Assembly (NCBI RefSeq): GCF_041438805.1
Contig: NZ_CP109190.1
Location: 682,001-746,000 of the forward strand
DNA from: Streptomyces sp. NBC_01707
GTDB lineage: Bacteria; Actinomycetota; Actinomycetes; Streptomycetales; Streptomycetaceae
Length of the DNA: 64,000 bases
Direction: 5' to 3'
The notes beneath the pieces are model-generated. The model worked only from the letters and a program-made list of their open reading frames with translations, was not told the origin of the DNA and did no database searches. Positions within the stretch are counted from its first letter, which is position 1, and every line of letters begins with the position of its first letter. This document shows positions 8,874-18,081 of the stretch, piece by piece. The position numbers and the translations under genes were made by a program.

Positions 8874-10261
8874 CGCTGCTGCTCCAGACTCCCGTGCCCG
8901 CCGCCGTCGACAACCTGACTCTTCGACGCGGCGCGGCACGGGTCCTGTTCACCAACTGGACGGGCGGTTCCACCGTCCCGTCCCGCGGCCTGTATCCCCA
9001 CCAGTGGAGCTGGGACTCGGCCTTCATCGCCATCGGCCTGCGCCATCTGTCCGTACGGCGTGCTCAGCGCGAGCTGGAGACGCTGGTCGGGGCCCAGTGG
9101 GCCGACGGACGGATTCCGCACATCGTCTTCAATCCCGCGGTCCCCCTCGACGCCTATTTCCCGAGCCCCGATTTCTGGCGCTCCTCTCGCGACGGCGCGG
9201 CAGCGGGAGCTCCAGCAGGTGTCGAGACCTCCGGCATCGTGCAACCCCCCGCACACGCACTCGCCGCCTGGCTCGTCCACCGGTCCGACCCCGAGGCGTC
9301 GCGCCGCCGCGGATTCCTGCCTCGCATGTACGGACATCTGGCGGCCTGGCACGACTACCTCACGGGCGCCCGCAACCTGGGCGGTGGGGGTCTCGCCGCC
9401 ATGGTGCATCCGTGGGAGCCCGGCATGGACAACAGTCCGTGCTGGGACGGTCCCCTGCAACGTGTCGAACCGGCCGCGGCGGGCTCCTACCGGCGCGCCG
9501 ACCTCGACCACGGACAGCCTGCGGAGCGCCCCACCGATCTGGACTACGGCCGATACGTGCGCCTCGCCACCGACTACCGCGACAGCGGATACGCGGACCA
9601 AGGCGGCCGGCACGCCTTCGCGGTCGAGGACCCCTGTGTCAACGCGCTGCTGATCGTCTCGGAACACGCACTCGCGCGCATCGCCGCCGAGACCGGTGCC
9701 GATCCCGCGCCCCACGAACACCGGGCCGCCCGTCTGACCGAGGCACTGGTGGAGCGGCTCTGGTCACCCGAAGACGGAATGTTTCTCTGCCGCGACCTGG
9801 TGGGCGGCGGACTCCTCGCCGAACGCAGCGTCGCCGGGCTCGTCCCTCTCATCGTGCCCGGGCTCCCGCAGGACGTCGTGGACTCACTGCTCCGCACTGC
9901 CACGGGCCCAGGTTTCCGGCTCGGCGCGATCCCGATGGTCCCGTCGTACGACATCACCCGGCCTGCCTTCGACCCGTCCCGCTACTGGCGCGGACCGGCC
10001 TGGTTCAACACCAACTGGCTGCTGGAACGGGGCCTACGCCAATACGGACAGGTTCGTGCGGCGGACCGACTGCGCACCTCAATACTCGCAGCTGCGGGGG
10101 CCTGCGATTTCGCTGAGTACGTGGATCCCTTCACCGCGCAGGCCCGCGGCACCAGCGACTTCGGGTGGACGGCCGCCCTCACCCTCGATCTGCTGGCAGC
10201 TGCCCCGTCCGCGGGAAACACCAGCCGCACCACCGACCCCTCGAACGGAGAGCGAACGTGA
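8870..10261 (+). CDS. MGH1/GH63-like glycoside hydrolase
   Basis: 463-residue (alpha/alpha)6-barrel glycosidase. The N-terminal motif HQWSWDSAFIAIGL (around residues 43-56) is characteristic of the mannosylglycerate-hydrolase/GH63-like group, and the C-terminal GTSDFGWTAALTLDLL is the second conserved block. No signal peptide is present, so it should act in the cytoplasm on imported material. GTG start at 8870 shares GTGA with the stop of the upstream isomerase gene, and its own stop shares GTGA with the next gene, making a tightly coupled operon. The specificity (alpha-glucoside, alpha-mannoside or glucosylglycerate-like compatible solute) is not decided by the sequence. Confidence 0.82.
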   Translation: MTLLLQTPVPAAVDNLTLRRGAARVLFTNWTGGSTVPSRGLYPHQWSWDSAFIAIGLRHLSVRRAQRELETLVGAQWADGRIPHIVFNPAVPLDAYFPSPDFWRSSRDGAAAGAPAGVETSGIVQPPAHALAAWLVHRSDPEASRRRGFLPRMYGHLAAWHDYLTGARNLGGGGLAAMVHPWEPGMDNSPCWDGPLQRVEPAAAGSYRRADLDHGQPAERPTDLDYGRYVRLATDYRDSGYADQGGRHAFAVEDPCVNALLIVSEHALARIAAETGADPAPHEHRAARLTEALVERLWSPEDGMFLCRDLVGGGLLAERSVAGLVPLIVPGLPQDVVDSLLRTATGPGFRLGAIPMVPSYDITRPAFDPSRYWRGPAWFNTNWLLERGLRQYGQVRAADRLRTSILAAAGACDFAEYVDPFTAQARGTSDFGWTAALTLDLLAAAPSAGNTSRTTDPSNGERT

Positions 10262-12219
10262 ACGGTACAGCGGACATCACCCTCGTCCGCGCGGGCACCT
10301 TCGCCGTCCTCGGCGCCGAGGGAGGTATCACAGGCCGCCGCGGTACGTCTCCCGACGGCCTTTTCCGACGCGATGCACGGCATCTGAGTCTCTGGTCCCT
10401 GTCGGTCGACGGCGCGGCACCCACCGTGCTCGTACCCCCCGACGGTGACGAGCCCTCCGTCTGCGTACTGACCCCACCGGGTACTCGTGACGAGCCGCCT
10501 GCCTACACGGTCTTCCGTGAGCAGGCACTCGGTGACGGACTCCTGACGGAGCGGCTCCGATTGGTCAGCAACCGAGCGGACAACACCACCGCGATCGTGA
10601 ACCTGTGTGTCGACTCCGACTTCGCCGATCAGTTCGAACTCCGGTCCGACGGACGGCATTACAACAAGGACGGCGCCCGTCGCACTGTCCGTGTCGAGAG
10701 CGACGGAGTGACCTTCGGGTACGCACGCGGTGACTGGCTCTCCCGTACGACCGTCACCACCGCCCCCGCACCGGACGCCATCGAGCCCCTCGGCGCAGAG
10801 GGCACGGCCCACCGGCTGGAGTGGCAGCTGTCCCTCGCCGGGCACGGAACGGCGGAACTGCTGCTGACCGTTGCAGCACACCCGCACGGCTCACCCGCCC
10901 CGAAGCCGCTCGTCACGCCGTCCGAAGCCGCGTCGGTGGGTGCGGCCGACACCGCGGCCTTCGTCGGCGAAGTGCAGCTCCCGATGCCTGACGACTCGCC
11001 CGCCGGACTGGCCGCAGCATGCGCCCGCGGTCTGGCCGACCTGGCAACGCTGCGGGTGCCCACCATCGGTCCTGACGGCGAGGAGCTGCGCGTTCCCGGC
11101 GCCGGAGTTCCTTGGTTCCTCACCCTTTTCGGCCGCGACTCCCTCCTCACCTCCCACTTCGCACTGCCCTACCGGCCGGAACTCGCCGCAGACACACTCG
11201 CAGCGCTCGCGGCAACGCAGGGCTCACGGTACGACGCAGACCGAGGTGAACAGCCAGGCCGTATGGTCCACGAAATCCGCCACGGCGAATTGGCCCACTT
11301 CCGCCAAGTGCCGTACGGCCGCTACTACGGATCCGTGGACGCAACCCCACTCTTCCTCGTGCTCCTCGACAGCTACACGCAGGCCACCGGCGAAAGCGCA
11401 CTCGCCGCCCGTCTCGAACCACACGCACGTGCGGCCATTGCATGGATGTTCCGGGACGGCGGCCTGGAGCATGACGGCTACCTCCGCTACACCCCCGACC
11501 CCAACGGACTGGTCAACCAGAACTGGAAAGATTCCGCCGGGGCAATCTGCTTCCGCAACGGCACCCAGGCCGAGGGGCCGATCGCGGTCGCCGAGGCTCA
11601 GGGATACGCATACGACGCGCTGGTCCGTACCGCCAGGCTGTCCCGCGAGGTCTGGAACGACCCTGGCTGGGCCAACGAACTGGACGCGGCGGCCGCCGCT
11701 CTGCGCACGCGCTTCCTCCGGGACTTCTGGATGCCGGAACCCGACTTTCCCGCCCTCGCGCTGGACGGACAGGGGCGGCAGGTCGACTCGCTCGCGTCCG
11801 ACGCCGGGCACCTGTTGTGGTCAGGCATTCTCGACCGGTCCCACGCACAACGTGTCGGACGGCGACTGCTGCAGCCCGACTTCTTCTCCGGATGGGCCAT
11901 CCGCACGCTGGCCGCCGGGCAGCCCGGCTACCACCCGCTCTCCTACCATCGCGGCACATGCTGGCCGCACGACAACGCCATCATTCTGCTCGGACTAGCC
12001 CGCTGCGGTCTGGCACCCGAGGCACGCACGCTGGCCCTGAGCCTCCTGGAGGCGGCCGCGCACCACGACAACCGCCTGCCAGAGGTAATGGCGGGGTACG
12101 GGCGCGCGGAACACCCGAAGCCGCTGCCCTATCCGCACTCCTGCACACCGCAGGCCTGGGCAGCGGCAACCCCTCTGGCGATCCTCACAGCCCTCCTGCA
12201 CGCGGACGGGAGCACCTGA
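10258..12219 (+). CDS. Glycogen-debranching/amylo-alpha-1,6-glucosidase-like protein
   Basis: 653-residue protein starting at the GTG coupled (GTGA) to the upstream glycosidase. The N-terminal beta domain (about residues 8-230) looks like the glycogen-debranching N-terminal 'bis' domain (FRRDARHLSLWSLSVDG). The (alpha/alpha)6 barrel follows, with GRDSLLTSHFAL near residue 295, PGRMVHEIRHGE near 340, YYGSVDATPLFLVLLDSYTQ, NQNWKDSAGA and the C-terminal CTPQAWAAATPLAILTALL. This is the layout of amylo-alpha-1,6-glucosidase family proteins that in Streptomyces sit beside sugar ABC systems. No export signal; it probably removes glucosyl-type branches from imported oligosaccharide. Last gene of the rightward operon. 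Confidence 0.87.
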   Translation: MNGTADITLVRAGTFAVLGAEGGITGRRGTSPDGLFRRDARHLSLWSLSVDGAAPTVLVPPDGDEPSVCVLTPPGTRDEPPAYTVFREQALGDGLLTERLRLVSNRADNTTAIVNLCVDSDFADQFELRSDGRHYNKDGARRTVRVESDGVTFGYARGDWLSRTTVTTAPAPDAIEPLGAEGTAHRLEWQLSLAGHGTAELLLTVAAHPHGSPAPKPLVTPSEAASVGAADTAAFVGEVQLPMPDDSPAGLAAACARGLADLATLRVPTIGPDGEELRVPGAGVPWFLTLFGRDSLLTSHFALPYRPELAADTLAALAATQGSRYDADRGEQPGRMVHEIRHGELAHFRQVPYGRYYGSVDATPLFLVLLDSYTQATGESALAARLEPHARAAIAWMFRDGGLEHDGYLRYTPDPNGLVNQNWKDSAGAICFRNGTQAEGPIAVAEAQGYAYDALVRTARLSREVWNDPGWANELDAAAAALRTRFLRDFWMPEPDFPALALDGQGRQVDSLASDAGHLLWSGILDRSHAQRVGRRLLQPDFFSGWAIRTLAAGQPGYHPLSYHRGTCWPHDNAIILLGLARCGLAPEARTLALSLLEAAAHHDNRLPEVMAGYGRAEHPKPLPYPHSCTPQAWAAATPLAILTALLHADGST

Positions 12220-12249
12220 GCAGCTGAACGTGCGTCGCCGGTGCCGGCG

Positions 12250-12411
12250 GACGGCAAAACGCCGGGCATCGTCGGCTTCGGCCGCATCGGCCGGCTGATG
12301 GCCGGTTACTCCCGCGCCCTCGGGATGGAGCTGCTCGCCTACGACCTATACGTCTCAGAGGCTGGTGTCCGCGCGCACGGCGCCGAACCGGCGCCACTCG
12401 ACACGTCGTGC
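12250..12411 (+). pseudogene. D-2-hydroxyacid dehydrogenase (SerA-like) fragment
   Basis: An open stretch encodes about 54 residues that look like the NAD-binding core of a D-isomer-specific 2-hydroxyacid dehydrogenase: GKTPGIVGFGRIGRLMAGY, then LGMELLAYDLYV and HGAEPAPLDT. The GFGRIGR glycine motif is intact, but the catalytic domain on either side is missing; there is no start context, and the similarity stops at about 12411. Its right half overlaps the 3' end of the convergent gene at 12339-13415 on the other strand, so a recombination junction lies near 12411. Non-functional remnant. Confidence 0.7.
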
Positions 12412-13415
12412 CGACGACGGACACGGTTGGTGACGATCAGCAGGGCCGTACCCAGCAGGAGGATCCCCGCGATCAGCCCCGTGAGTGCGCCACCGCCGGA
12501 CGCTTCGGCGTCCACCGCAGCGGCCGGCGCCATGCCGTGGGTGTGCGGGAATCTGATCTTCGCGTGGAACTTCTTGACGAGCAGTCCGCTTCTCAGTTCA
12601 AGGGTGGCGCGCCAAGGGCCGTCGGCCACTTCGTCGGTTACGGGAATCAGCACCGGTTCGGACTGGTGCGGTGCGAGGCTCGTACCCAGCTGTACCTGGT
12701 ACGGGCCCGCGCTCAGGCTTCCCGACACCGACGCGAGCTTCAGGGTGCCGGACAAGTCCAGAGCGCGGCCCCCCGTGTTGATGATCTGGGCACGCACGAT
12801 CGCGCGCCCGCCCGGGCCGCGTTGAGCCGTCATCGTGCGTGCGGTGAAGTTCGGGGCCGGGGGGTTGTGGCCGCCGACCGAGAGATACATCCGGATCCCG
12901 GTGCGGCTCACCAGGGCGATACCACCACCGCGACCGCCCCTGACCTGCGCCCAGATGACGGCATAGCGCTCGCCGGGCGCCGCGTTTCTGGGCACCCTGA
13001 TTGTCACGGTGTCGCGGACGGTGTCGTGAGCAGGAACATCGAGCGTTCTGTGTTTCAGCCTCGTCCAGGTCGAGAGCTCGTTTCGCTTCCTGCCGGCCGC
13101 CCCGACGAACGAGCCGTGGGTGATCCTGGCGGCGGCCGGATACACCTCGACGTGCAAGGTGGAATCAGTGGTGTTCAGTACTTCGATGCGGCGGTGCACG
13201 GTCGTGCCCGGCCTCAGGTTGTCGACGATGTAGTGCCGTGCTCGTGGATCGTCGGCCAGGTCGACCGGTACGTCGACGAGGCGTACGCCGACGCTGCCTG
13301 GGCCGGAGTCCGACGAATGTGGCGGCGCCGCCGCATTGGTCGCAGGTGAGGCAGCACCGGTGGCCGCGATGAGTGCCGCGGTCACCAGAGCCAGGACGGG
13401 AACGAGACTGCGCAA
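12339..13415 (-). CDS. Secreted/membrane-anchored DUF916-like protein
   Basis: 358-residue protein with a signal peptide (MRSLVPVLALVTAALIAATGAASPA) and one C-terminal membrane helix (ALTGLIAGILLLGTALLIV, about residues 307-325) followed by an RVRRRH stop-transfer. The extracytoplasmic part is beta-rich and resembles DUF916/WxL-associated proteins. The start must be TTG at 13415, because an in-frame TAG lies only 15 bases upstream and the signal peptide starts there. The last about 25 residues (after RRRHDV) are encoded by DNA antisense to a dehydrogenase relic, so the native C-terminus may have been replaced. It lies 36 bp downstream of the WxL-like gene; the two probably form a surface complex. 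Confidence 0.75.
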   Translation of the reverse strand: MRSLVPVLALVTAALIAATGAASPATNAAAPPHSSDSGPGSVGVRLVDVPVDLADDPRARHYIVDNLRPGTTVHRRIEVLNTTDSTLHVEVYPAAARITHGSFVGAAGRKRNELSTWTRLKHRTLDVPAHDTVRDTVTIRVPRNAAPGERYAVIWAQVRGGRGGGIALVSRTGIRMYLSVGGHNPPAPNFTARTMTAQRGPGGRAIVRAQIINTGGRALDLSGTLKLASVSGSLSAGPYQVQLGTSLAPHQSEPVLIPVTDEVADGPWRATLELRSGLLVKKFHAKIRFPHTHGMAPAAAVDAEASGGGALTGLIAGILLLGTALLIVTNRVRRRHDVSSGAGSAPCARTPASETYRS

Positions 13416-13451
13416 GGTGGAGAACCCCCCCTAGTGATTTCGGTGTGTGGG

Positions 13452-13985
13452 TCAGGCCACGGAATGGGTGATCGTCGAGCTGTAGGTGCCGGCCAGGGCG
13501 TCCGCCGGGATGGTGACGGAGATGGTCGGGTTCCACACGGCGGTGTTGATCCCGGACACGCTGGTGGCCGTCTGGACGGGACCTGGCGGGTACAGGGGCT
13601 CAAGGTTGCTGGCGGTGACGATGGCGTTGCCGGTGACCGTGGCGGACGGCGTGTTGTAGCTGCTGGAGCCGGGGGCGGAGACCGAAATGCTCTGCGGTCC
13701 CGTGAAGTCGACGCCGTTCGCGGTGACGACCCAGCCGGTCGTACCACCCCGGCTGTCCGTCACAGTGACATTGCCCAGCTGCGCGCTGACCGTCTGGGGG
13801 CTACTGCTGGCGGCGACGGTGCCCAGGCTCACCGGCCCCGTCGGCACAGTGATGTCGATGGTGCCGGTGGTGATCGAGAGCGTCACCGGCGTGGTCCCGC
13901 TCTGATCGGCCGAAGCCGGTAGGGGGACGGACAGAGCCGCCACCAGGCCGACTACGAGTGAAGCGGCCGCGATACTTCTGCGCAT
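13452..13985 (-). CDS. WxL-domain-like secreted surface protein
   Basis: 177-residue secreted protein. The ATG at 13985 is chosen because GAGG lies 7 bases upstream and it opens a textbook signal peptide (MRRSIAAASLVVGLVAALS, cleavage around ASA-DQ); an in-frame GTG at 14009 is less well placed. The mature part is a single Ser/Thr/Val-rich beta domain ending in LAGTYSSTITHSVA, the C-terminal pattern of WxL-type domains. In Firmicutes WxL proteins bind the cell wall and pair with DUF916 proteins; the next gene encodes a DUF916-like protein, so the same pairing is inferred. Ligand unknown. Confidence 0.72.
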   Translation of the reverse strand: MRRSIAAASLVVGLVAALSVPLPASADQSGTTPVTLSITTGTIDITVPTGPVSLGTVAASSSPQTVSAQLGNVTVTDSRGGTTGWVVTANGVDFTGPQSISVSAPGSSSYNTPSATVTGNAIVTASNLEPLYPPGPVQTATSVSGINTAVWNPTISVTIPADALAGTYSSTITHSVA

Positions 13986-14305
13986 CTTGATCCTCGAATT
14001 GGGGGTCACAGGTGCAGGTGTAAGTCACCTCCTTCCTGCTATCGGCAGAAGACCGCATTCATGATCGCTTTCTTGGCCTTTTCCACCGGATCAGATCATT
14101 TGCTCTTTAGGATGGTTTTTATGGCACCCCGTTGTTTCGCCCAGGGCGGTCTTTGACGTTCCGTCGGAGGCCGAAGCGGCGCCGTGCCCTGGCCGGCCTG
14201 CCGTTGCAGGGGGCTGACGGCCGCCTGGGCCCGGCGGTCGTCGTCCCACCGCGTCGAGTGCTGGACTCGGCTTCCGGCCCGTAGCGCGGAACGGGCGGAA
14301 CGCCG
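13986..14305. other. Intergenic region without a supported gene
   Basis: Upstream of the WxL-like gene. An AGGAGGTG run near 14026-14033 and an AT-richer patch around 14085-14130 probably belong to its leader and promoter. No reading frame here looks like a protein. Confidence 0.4.
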
Positions 14306-14338
14306 CCGGGTGGGACCGCCGGCTGCGGCCCCACCCGG
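14306..14338 (-). terminator. Hairpin terminator after the S8 protease gene
   Basis: Perfect 9-bp arms CCGGGTGGG (14306-14314) and CCCACCCGG (14330-14338) separated by 15 bases, about 20 bases past the stop of the leftward protease gene. No T tract follows, which is common in high-GC actinomycetes. Confidence 0.55.
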
Positions 14339-14358
14339 TACGTGCTTCGTCGATGACG

Positions 14359-17300
14359 TCAGCGCAGGCCGAAGGCCCGGGTGATCGTCTGGGAGACACT
14401 GTTGTCGGCGCTGTCCCGGGCGGTGACCCGAAGCGTGACGAAGTGCGCGGACTTCGGCGCCTTCAGGGCGGCCCGCCATGCGCCGCCGTCCCGGTTCAGC
14501 TCGGACCGCTGCCAGGTCGCCCCGTCGTCGTACGACACTTCGAGAGAGGGCTTCCGGATGCTCGCCGTCGTGCCGGGCAGGTGGGAGGCCGCCACCGTCA
14601 GCTCGGCACGCCGGTCCGCCCGGCCCGCCTTGTCGGTGTCCACCCCGTAGTCGAGCTGGATCAGCGGAAGGGACTCCGCCGAGTCGGCGCCGGTGGCCGC
14701 GGAGGTGAAGTTCCACTCGGTGAGGGTGTGTGTCGAGTACGGGTTGGTCCAGGCTGCCCGGTCGTTGTCGACCACCAGCCGGTAGGGCAGCCGCTCCGCC
14801 GCGAGCCCGGGAACCGGCAGAAATTCTGCATTGCCCCAGTTGAGCTGCCGGTCACCCTGGTAGAGCGCCATCCAGTCCTTGACGTCGAAGTTGCCGTGGG
14901 CTTCTCCGACATGGCCGGAGCCGGAGTCACCCCAGCCGGGCGCGGGAATGTAGACGGTGTCGAGATAGCGCACCGGCTGGTAGCCGATCGGACCCATCCG
15001 GGGCCGCTGGATCGGCCCGAACCAGCTGGACTTGGCGGTCTTCCCGGCCCGGTAGCGAAGGACGTCGATCGAGTGCTGCCCGGTCTCGCCGACGATGAAG
15101 GCGTCGTCCAGCCAGTCTGCGTCGGAGGTGACCCAGTCGGTCCGCTCGCCCTGTGCGGGAGCGGTGAGCTGGTTTCCGACGGCCCAGCCCCGCCAGACGT
15201 CGGATCGGTACTCCAGCGCCTTGCCCGGCCGATAGTTGCGGAACGAGACGTCCACCCGGGCCAGGTCGCTCGGCTTCACCCGCCACGTCGGGTCCGCCGG
15301 GACGGCGCCGGACCAGTGACGCACCACGTCGTAGAGGTAGTCGGTCGTGGGGTGCGAGGTGACCTTCAGCTCGACGCCGCCCCGCTGGAGCGACTCGATC
15401 AGGTCCCCACCCTGGTCGGTGTTGAGTGTGGCCACCGTCAGCGGGGCCGGACTTTCCGGGCCCCAGGGAGTCTCGTCCCACGCCCGCAGTCGGCCGATGC
15501 CGTCGTTGACGACAAGGAGCATCTGCGCGCCCGCCGCCGCGGCGGCCTTCGCCTGCTCCTCGACCGCCACGGTGTCGCTACGCCGTACCACCACGGCCTT
15601 GCCGCGGACATTCTTCGCGGCCAGGTCCGTGGCCGTACCCTCGCCGACGAAGACCGCCGTCAGCTTCCGGGTGCCGGCCGCCAGCGGCTTGGCCGCGCGC
15701 TTGACCAACAGGTCGTAGGTTCCCGACTTCGTACCCGCGGTCAGCGCCGGCTCCTCGAGACGGAAGCGGGCACCGAACTCGAACTCGCCGTCGGTGACCT
15801 TCTTGCCGGTCGGGAGCGCCCAGATGCTGTCGTACGTCTCGTTGGGCAGCATCGAGCTCTCGACAAGACTGTCCGTGAACGATCGGTGGACGTCCAGCCG
15901 CGGCGCGACCGCCGTGGTCTGCTGCGGCACGTGCGCCAGGATCTGGCGGGTCTTGCGGCCGTCCAGGGTCACGGTGCGGTCCTGGTCCAACTGAACGTCG
16001 TTGAAGCTCAGCAGCGCCATGCCGAGCGAGTGCGGCCCGTTGGCCCCCCGCACATCGGCCGTGAGCCATCCGCTGTAGCTACCGACGGGAAGACGCCCGG
16101 TGCCGGTGCCGGACTCGTCGAGCTCGATCGTCGTGAAAAGGTTCTCCGCGGTGAGGACGACCCGGCCGGAAAGCGGCTTGCCCGACCGGTCCTTCGCGAC
16201 GACGGTGAGATTCTGCCTGCGCCCTTCCTTGGCAACGCCGATCAGAGTCCGGGCCCGCACCACTTTGGCGCTGTCCGAGCCGGTGACCATGCCGCTGATC
16301 TGCCGGTCGCCGGGGAGCAGGTCCAGTGCCGCGGTCAGGGTGACCGAGGTGGTGTCGTGCGCGGGAATGGTGATCCGGTCGTCGGAGAGGGTGAACAAGC
16401 CCGCCGGGGCGTCGGCATCGATCGCAAGGTCCAGGCTGACCGGGGCGTCGCCGACGTTGGTGTATGTCACCTTCCGGACGTCGGTCTCTCCCGGCTTCGC
16501 GGGCCACGTGTGGAGACCGGAGAAGGCGCTGGCGGTCGCGAAGACCGACGCGTGTACGGCCGCCGAGGCGTCGAGCCGCCCACTGCCCGCCTCGTACGGG
16601 GTGTACGAATCGGTGGCCTTGGTGCTGCTGACCAGTGCTTCCTTCAGCTGTGGACCGCTCCAGTCGGGGTGGGTGGCGGCGAGCAGCGCGGCGGCGCCGG
16701 CGACGTGCGGTGTCGCCATCGACGTGCCACTCATCGTGGTGTAGTAGCCCGAGCCGCCCCGCCGGTAGTGGGAGCGGGCCGCGAGGATGTCGACACCGGG
16801 TGCGGTGAGTTCCGGCTTCAGCCCGGCGTCGCCGTCCCGTGGGCCCTGGCTGGAGAATTCGGCGAGCTTGTCCGCGGCGTCGACGGCACCGACGGTCAGC
16901 GCGGAGTCCGCGGCACCGGGACTGCTGATGCTGCGCGGCCCGCCGTTACCGGCCGCCACCACGAACAACGCACCGGTCTCGGCACTGAGTCGGTCGACCG
17001 CCGCGCTCATCGGGTCGGTGCTGTTCCCGCCGCCGCCCAGGCTCATGCTGATGACCTTGGCCTGTGCGTCCCGGGCGGCCCACTCCATGCCCGCGATGAT
17101 CCAGGACTCCTGTCCCCCGCCCTCGCTGTCGAGTACCTTGCCGATCTCCAGCCGGGCCCCGGGCGCGACGCCCCGCTCCTTCCCGTCGGAGGCGCTGCCG
17201 GTGCCGGCGATCGTCGAGGCGACGTGGGTGCCGTGGCCGTTGAAGTCGGCGATGTCCTCCTCGTACGGAACGAAGCTGGTACTGGCGTCGATCTGTCCGA

Positions 17301-18081
17301 CGAGGTCAGGGTGTTCGGTGTCCACCCCGGTGTCGAGGACAGCGACCTTCACGCCCTTGGCGGTGTTGCCGTCCGCCCAGACCTGCTGCGCGCCGATCTG
17401 TGCGGTGGACTCGGCCAGGTCGGCCTTCACCTTGCCGTCGAGCCAGACTTTGGCGATGCCACCCGCCAGGGTGGGGCGTGCCGATCCGTGGCGTGCCTTT
17501 GCCGCCGCGGAGGCGCCGGTGAGCGCGGACCAGAACGCCGGGGCCTTGTCGCGCTTCTGCGCGACCGCCGCGCCCTGCATGCTCTCCAGTCGGCGGACGA
17601 CGGTCGAGCCGGCCACGTTCCGCGCGGTCCGCAACTTGGCGGCGGCGTCGGTGTAACGGACGATGAGCGGCAACCGTTCGGCGTGCGCGTCGTCGTACCC
17701 GTCGGCAATCAGCCGGGTCACGTTGAACAACTGCTTGTCCAGCAGCCCCGCGCCGACATAGGGCAGGGCCGCATCGGGGTAGACGTACGTCGAACCGTCG
17801 ATGACGGCGCGGTGGAAGCCGGCGGTGGTTCCGTTCGGGCTTTCGACGGACCGGACGACGGTGCCGTCGGCGGCGGTGCCCATCGTGACCTTGTCACCGG
17901 TGATCAGGGTGACGGTGTGGGTGCCGCCGCTTGCGGGTGGCTGCGACGCGGCACCGACCGGCGGTACCAGGTCGGGCGGATCCGCGGGTGCCGCGGCGAT
18001 GGCTGGTATGACCCCGATGACCAGGGCGGCGACCGCGCCGAGCGCGATCGGCCCAAGCCTGGGGGTGGGAACGATGGACAA
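14359..18081 (-). CDS. Large secreted S8 (subtilisin-like) serine protease
   Basis: About 1240 residues. The catalytic triad is complete: Asp in VAVLDTGVDTEHPDL, His in NGHGTHVASTIAG, Ser in SGTSMATPHVAGAAAL. The frame is open further upstream (to ATGs at 18180 and 18204), but these would place about 40 unrelated residues before the export signal; the TTG at 18081, preceded by AAGGGG at 5 bases, opens directly on a signal sequence (LGPIALGAVAALVIGVIPAIAAA). A propeptide, the S8 domain (roughly residues 190-480), a PA-like insert region near 800-900 and beta-rich C-terminal domains follow, ending near LRVTARDSADNSVSQTI. Such proteins are exported exoproteases used in nutrient release. Single gene with its own terminator. 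Confidence 0.88.
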   Translation of the reverse strand: MSIVPTPRLGPIALGAVAALVIGVIPAIAAAPADPPDLVPPVGAASQPPASGGTHTVTLITGDKVTMGTAADGTVVRSVESPNGTTAGFHRAVIDGSTYVYPDAALPYVGAGLLDKQLFNVTRLIADGYDDAHAERLPLIVRYTDAAAKLRTARNVAGSTVVRRLESMQGAAVAQKRDKAPAFWSALTGASAAAKARHGSARPTLAGGIAKVWLDGKVKADLAESTAQIGAQQVWADGNTAKGVKVAVLDTGVDTEHPDLVGQIDASTSFVPYEEDIADFNGHGTHVASTIAGTGSASDGKERGVAPGARLEIGKVLDSEGGGQESWIIAGMEWAARDAQAKVISMSLGGGGNSTDPMSAAVDRLSAETGALFVVAAGNGGPRSISSPGAADSALTVGAVDAADKLAEFSSQGPRDGDAGLKPELTAPGVDILAARSHYRRGGSGYYTTMSGTSMATPHVAGAAALLAATHPDWSGPQLKEALVSSTKATDSYTPYEAGSGRLDASAAVHASVFATASAFSGLHTWPAKPGETDVRKVTYTNVGDAPVSLDLAIDADAPAGLFTLSDDRITIPAHDTTSVTLTAALDLLPGDRQISGMVTGSDSAKVVRARTLIGVAKEGRRQNLTVVAKDRSGKPLSGRVVLTAENLFTTIELDESGTGTGRLPVGSYSGWLTADVRGANGPHSLGMALLSFNDVQLDQDRTVTLDGRKTRQILAHVPQQTTAVAPRLDVHRSFTDSLVESSMLPNETYDSIWALPTGKKVTDGEFEFGARFRLEEPALTAGTKSGTYDLLVKRAAKPLAAGTRKLTAVFVGEGTATDLAAKNVRGKAVVVRRSDTVAVEEQAKAAAAAGAQMLLVVNDGIGRLRAWDETPWGPESPAPLTVATLNTDQGGDLIESLQRGGVELKVTSHPTTDYLYDVVRHWSGAVPADPTWRVKPSDLARVDVSFRNYRPGKALEYRSDVWRGWAVGNQLTAPAQGERTDWVTSDADWLDDAFIVGETGQHSIDVLRYRAGKTAKSSWFGPIQRPRMGPIGYQPVRYLDTVYIPAPGWGDSGSGHVGEAHGNFDVKDWMALYQGDRQLNWGNAEFLPVPGLAAERLPYRLVVDNDRAAWTNPYSTHTLTEWNFTSAATGADSAESLPLIQLDYGVDTDKAGRADRRAELTVAASHLPGTTASIRKPSLEVSYDDGATWQRSELNRDGGAWRAALKAPKSAHFVTLRVTARDSADNSVSQTITRAFGLR

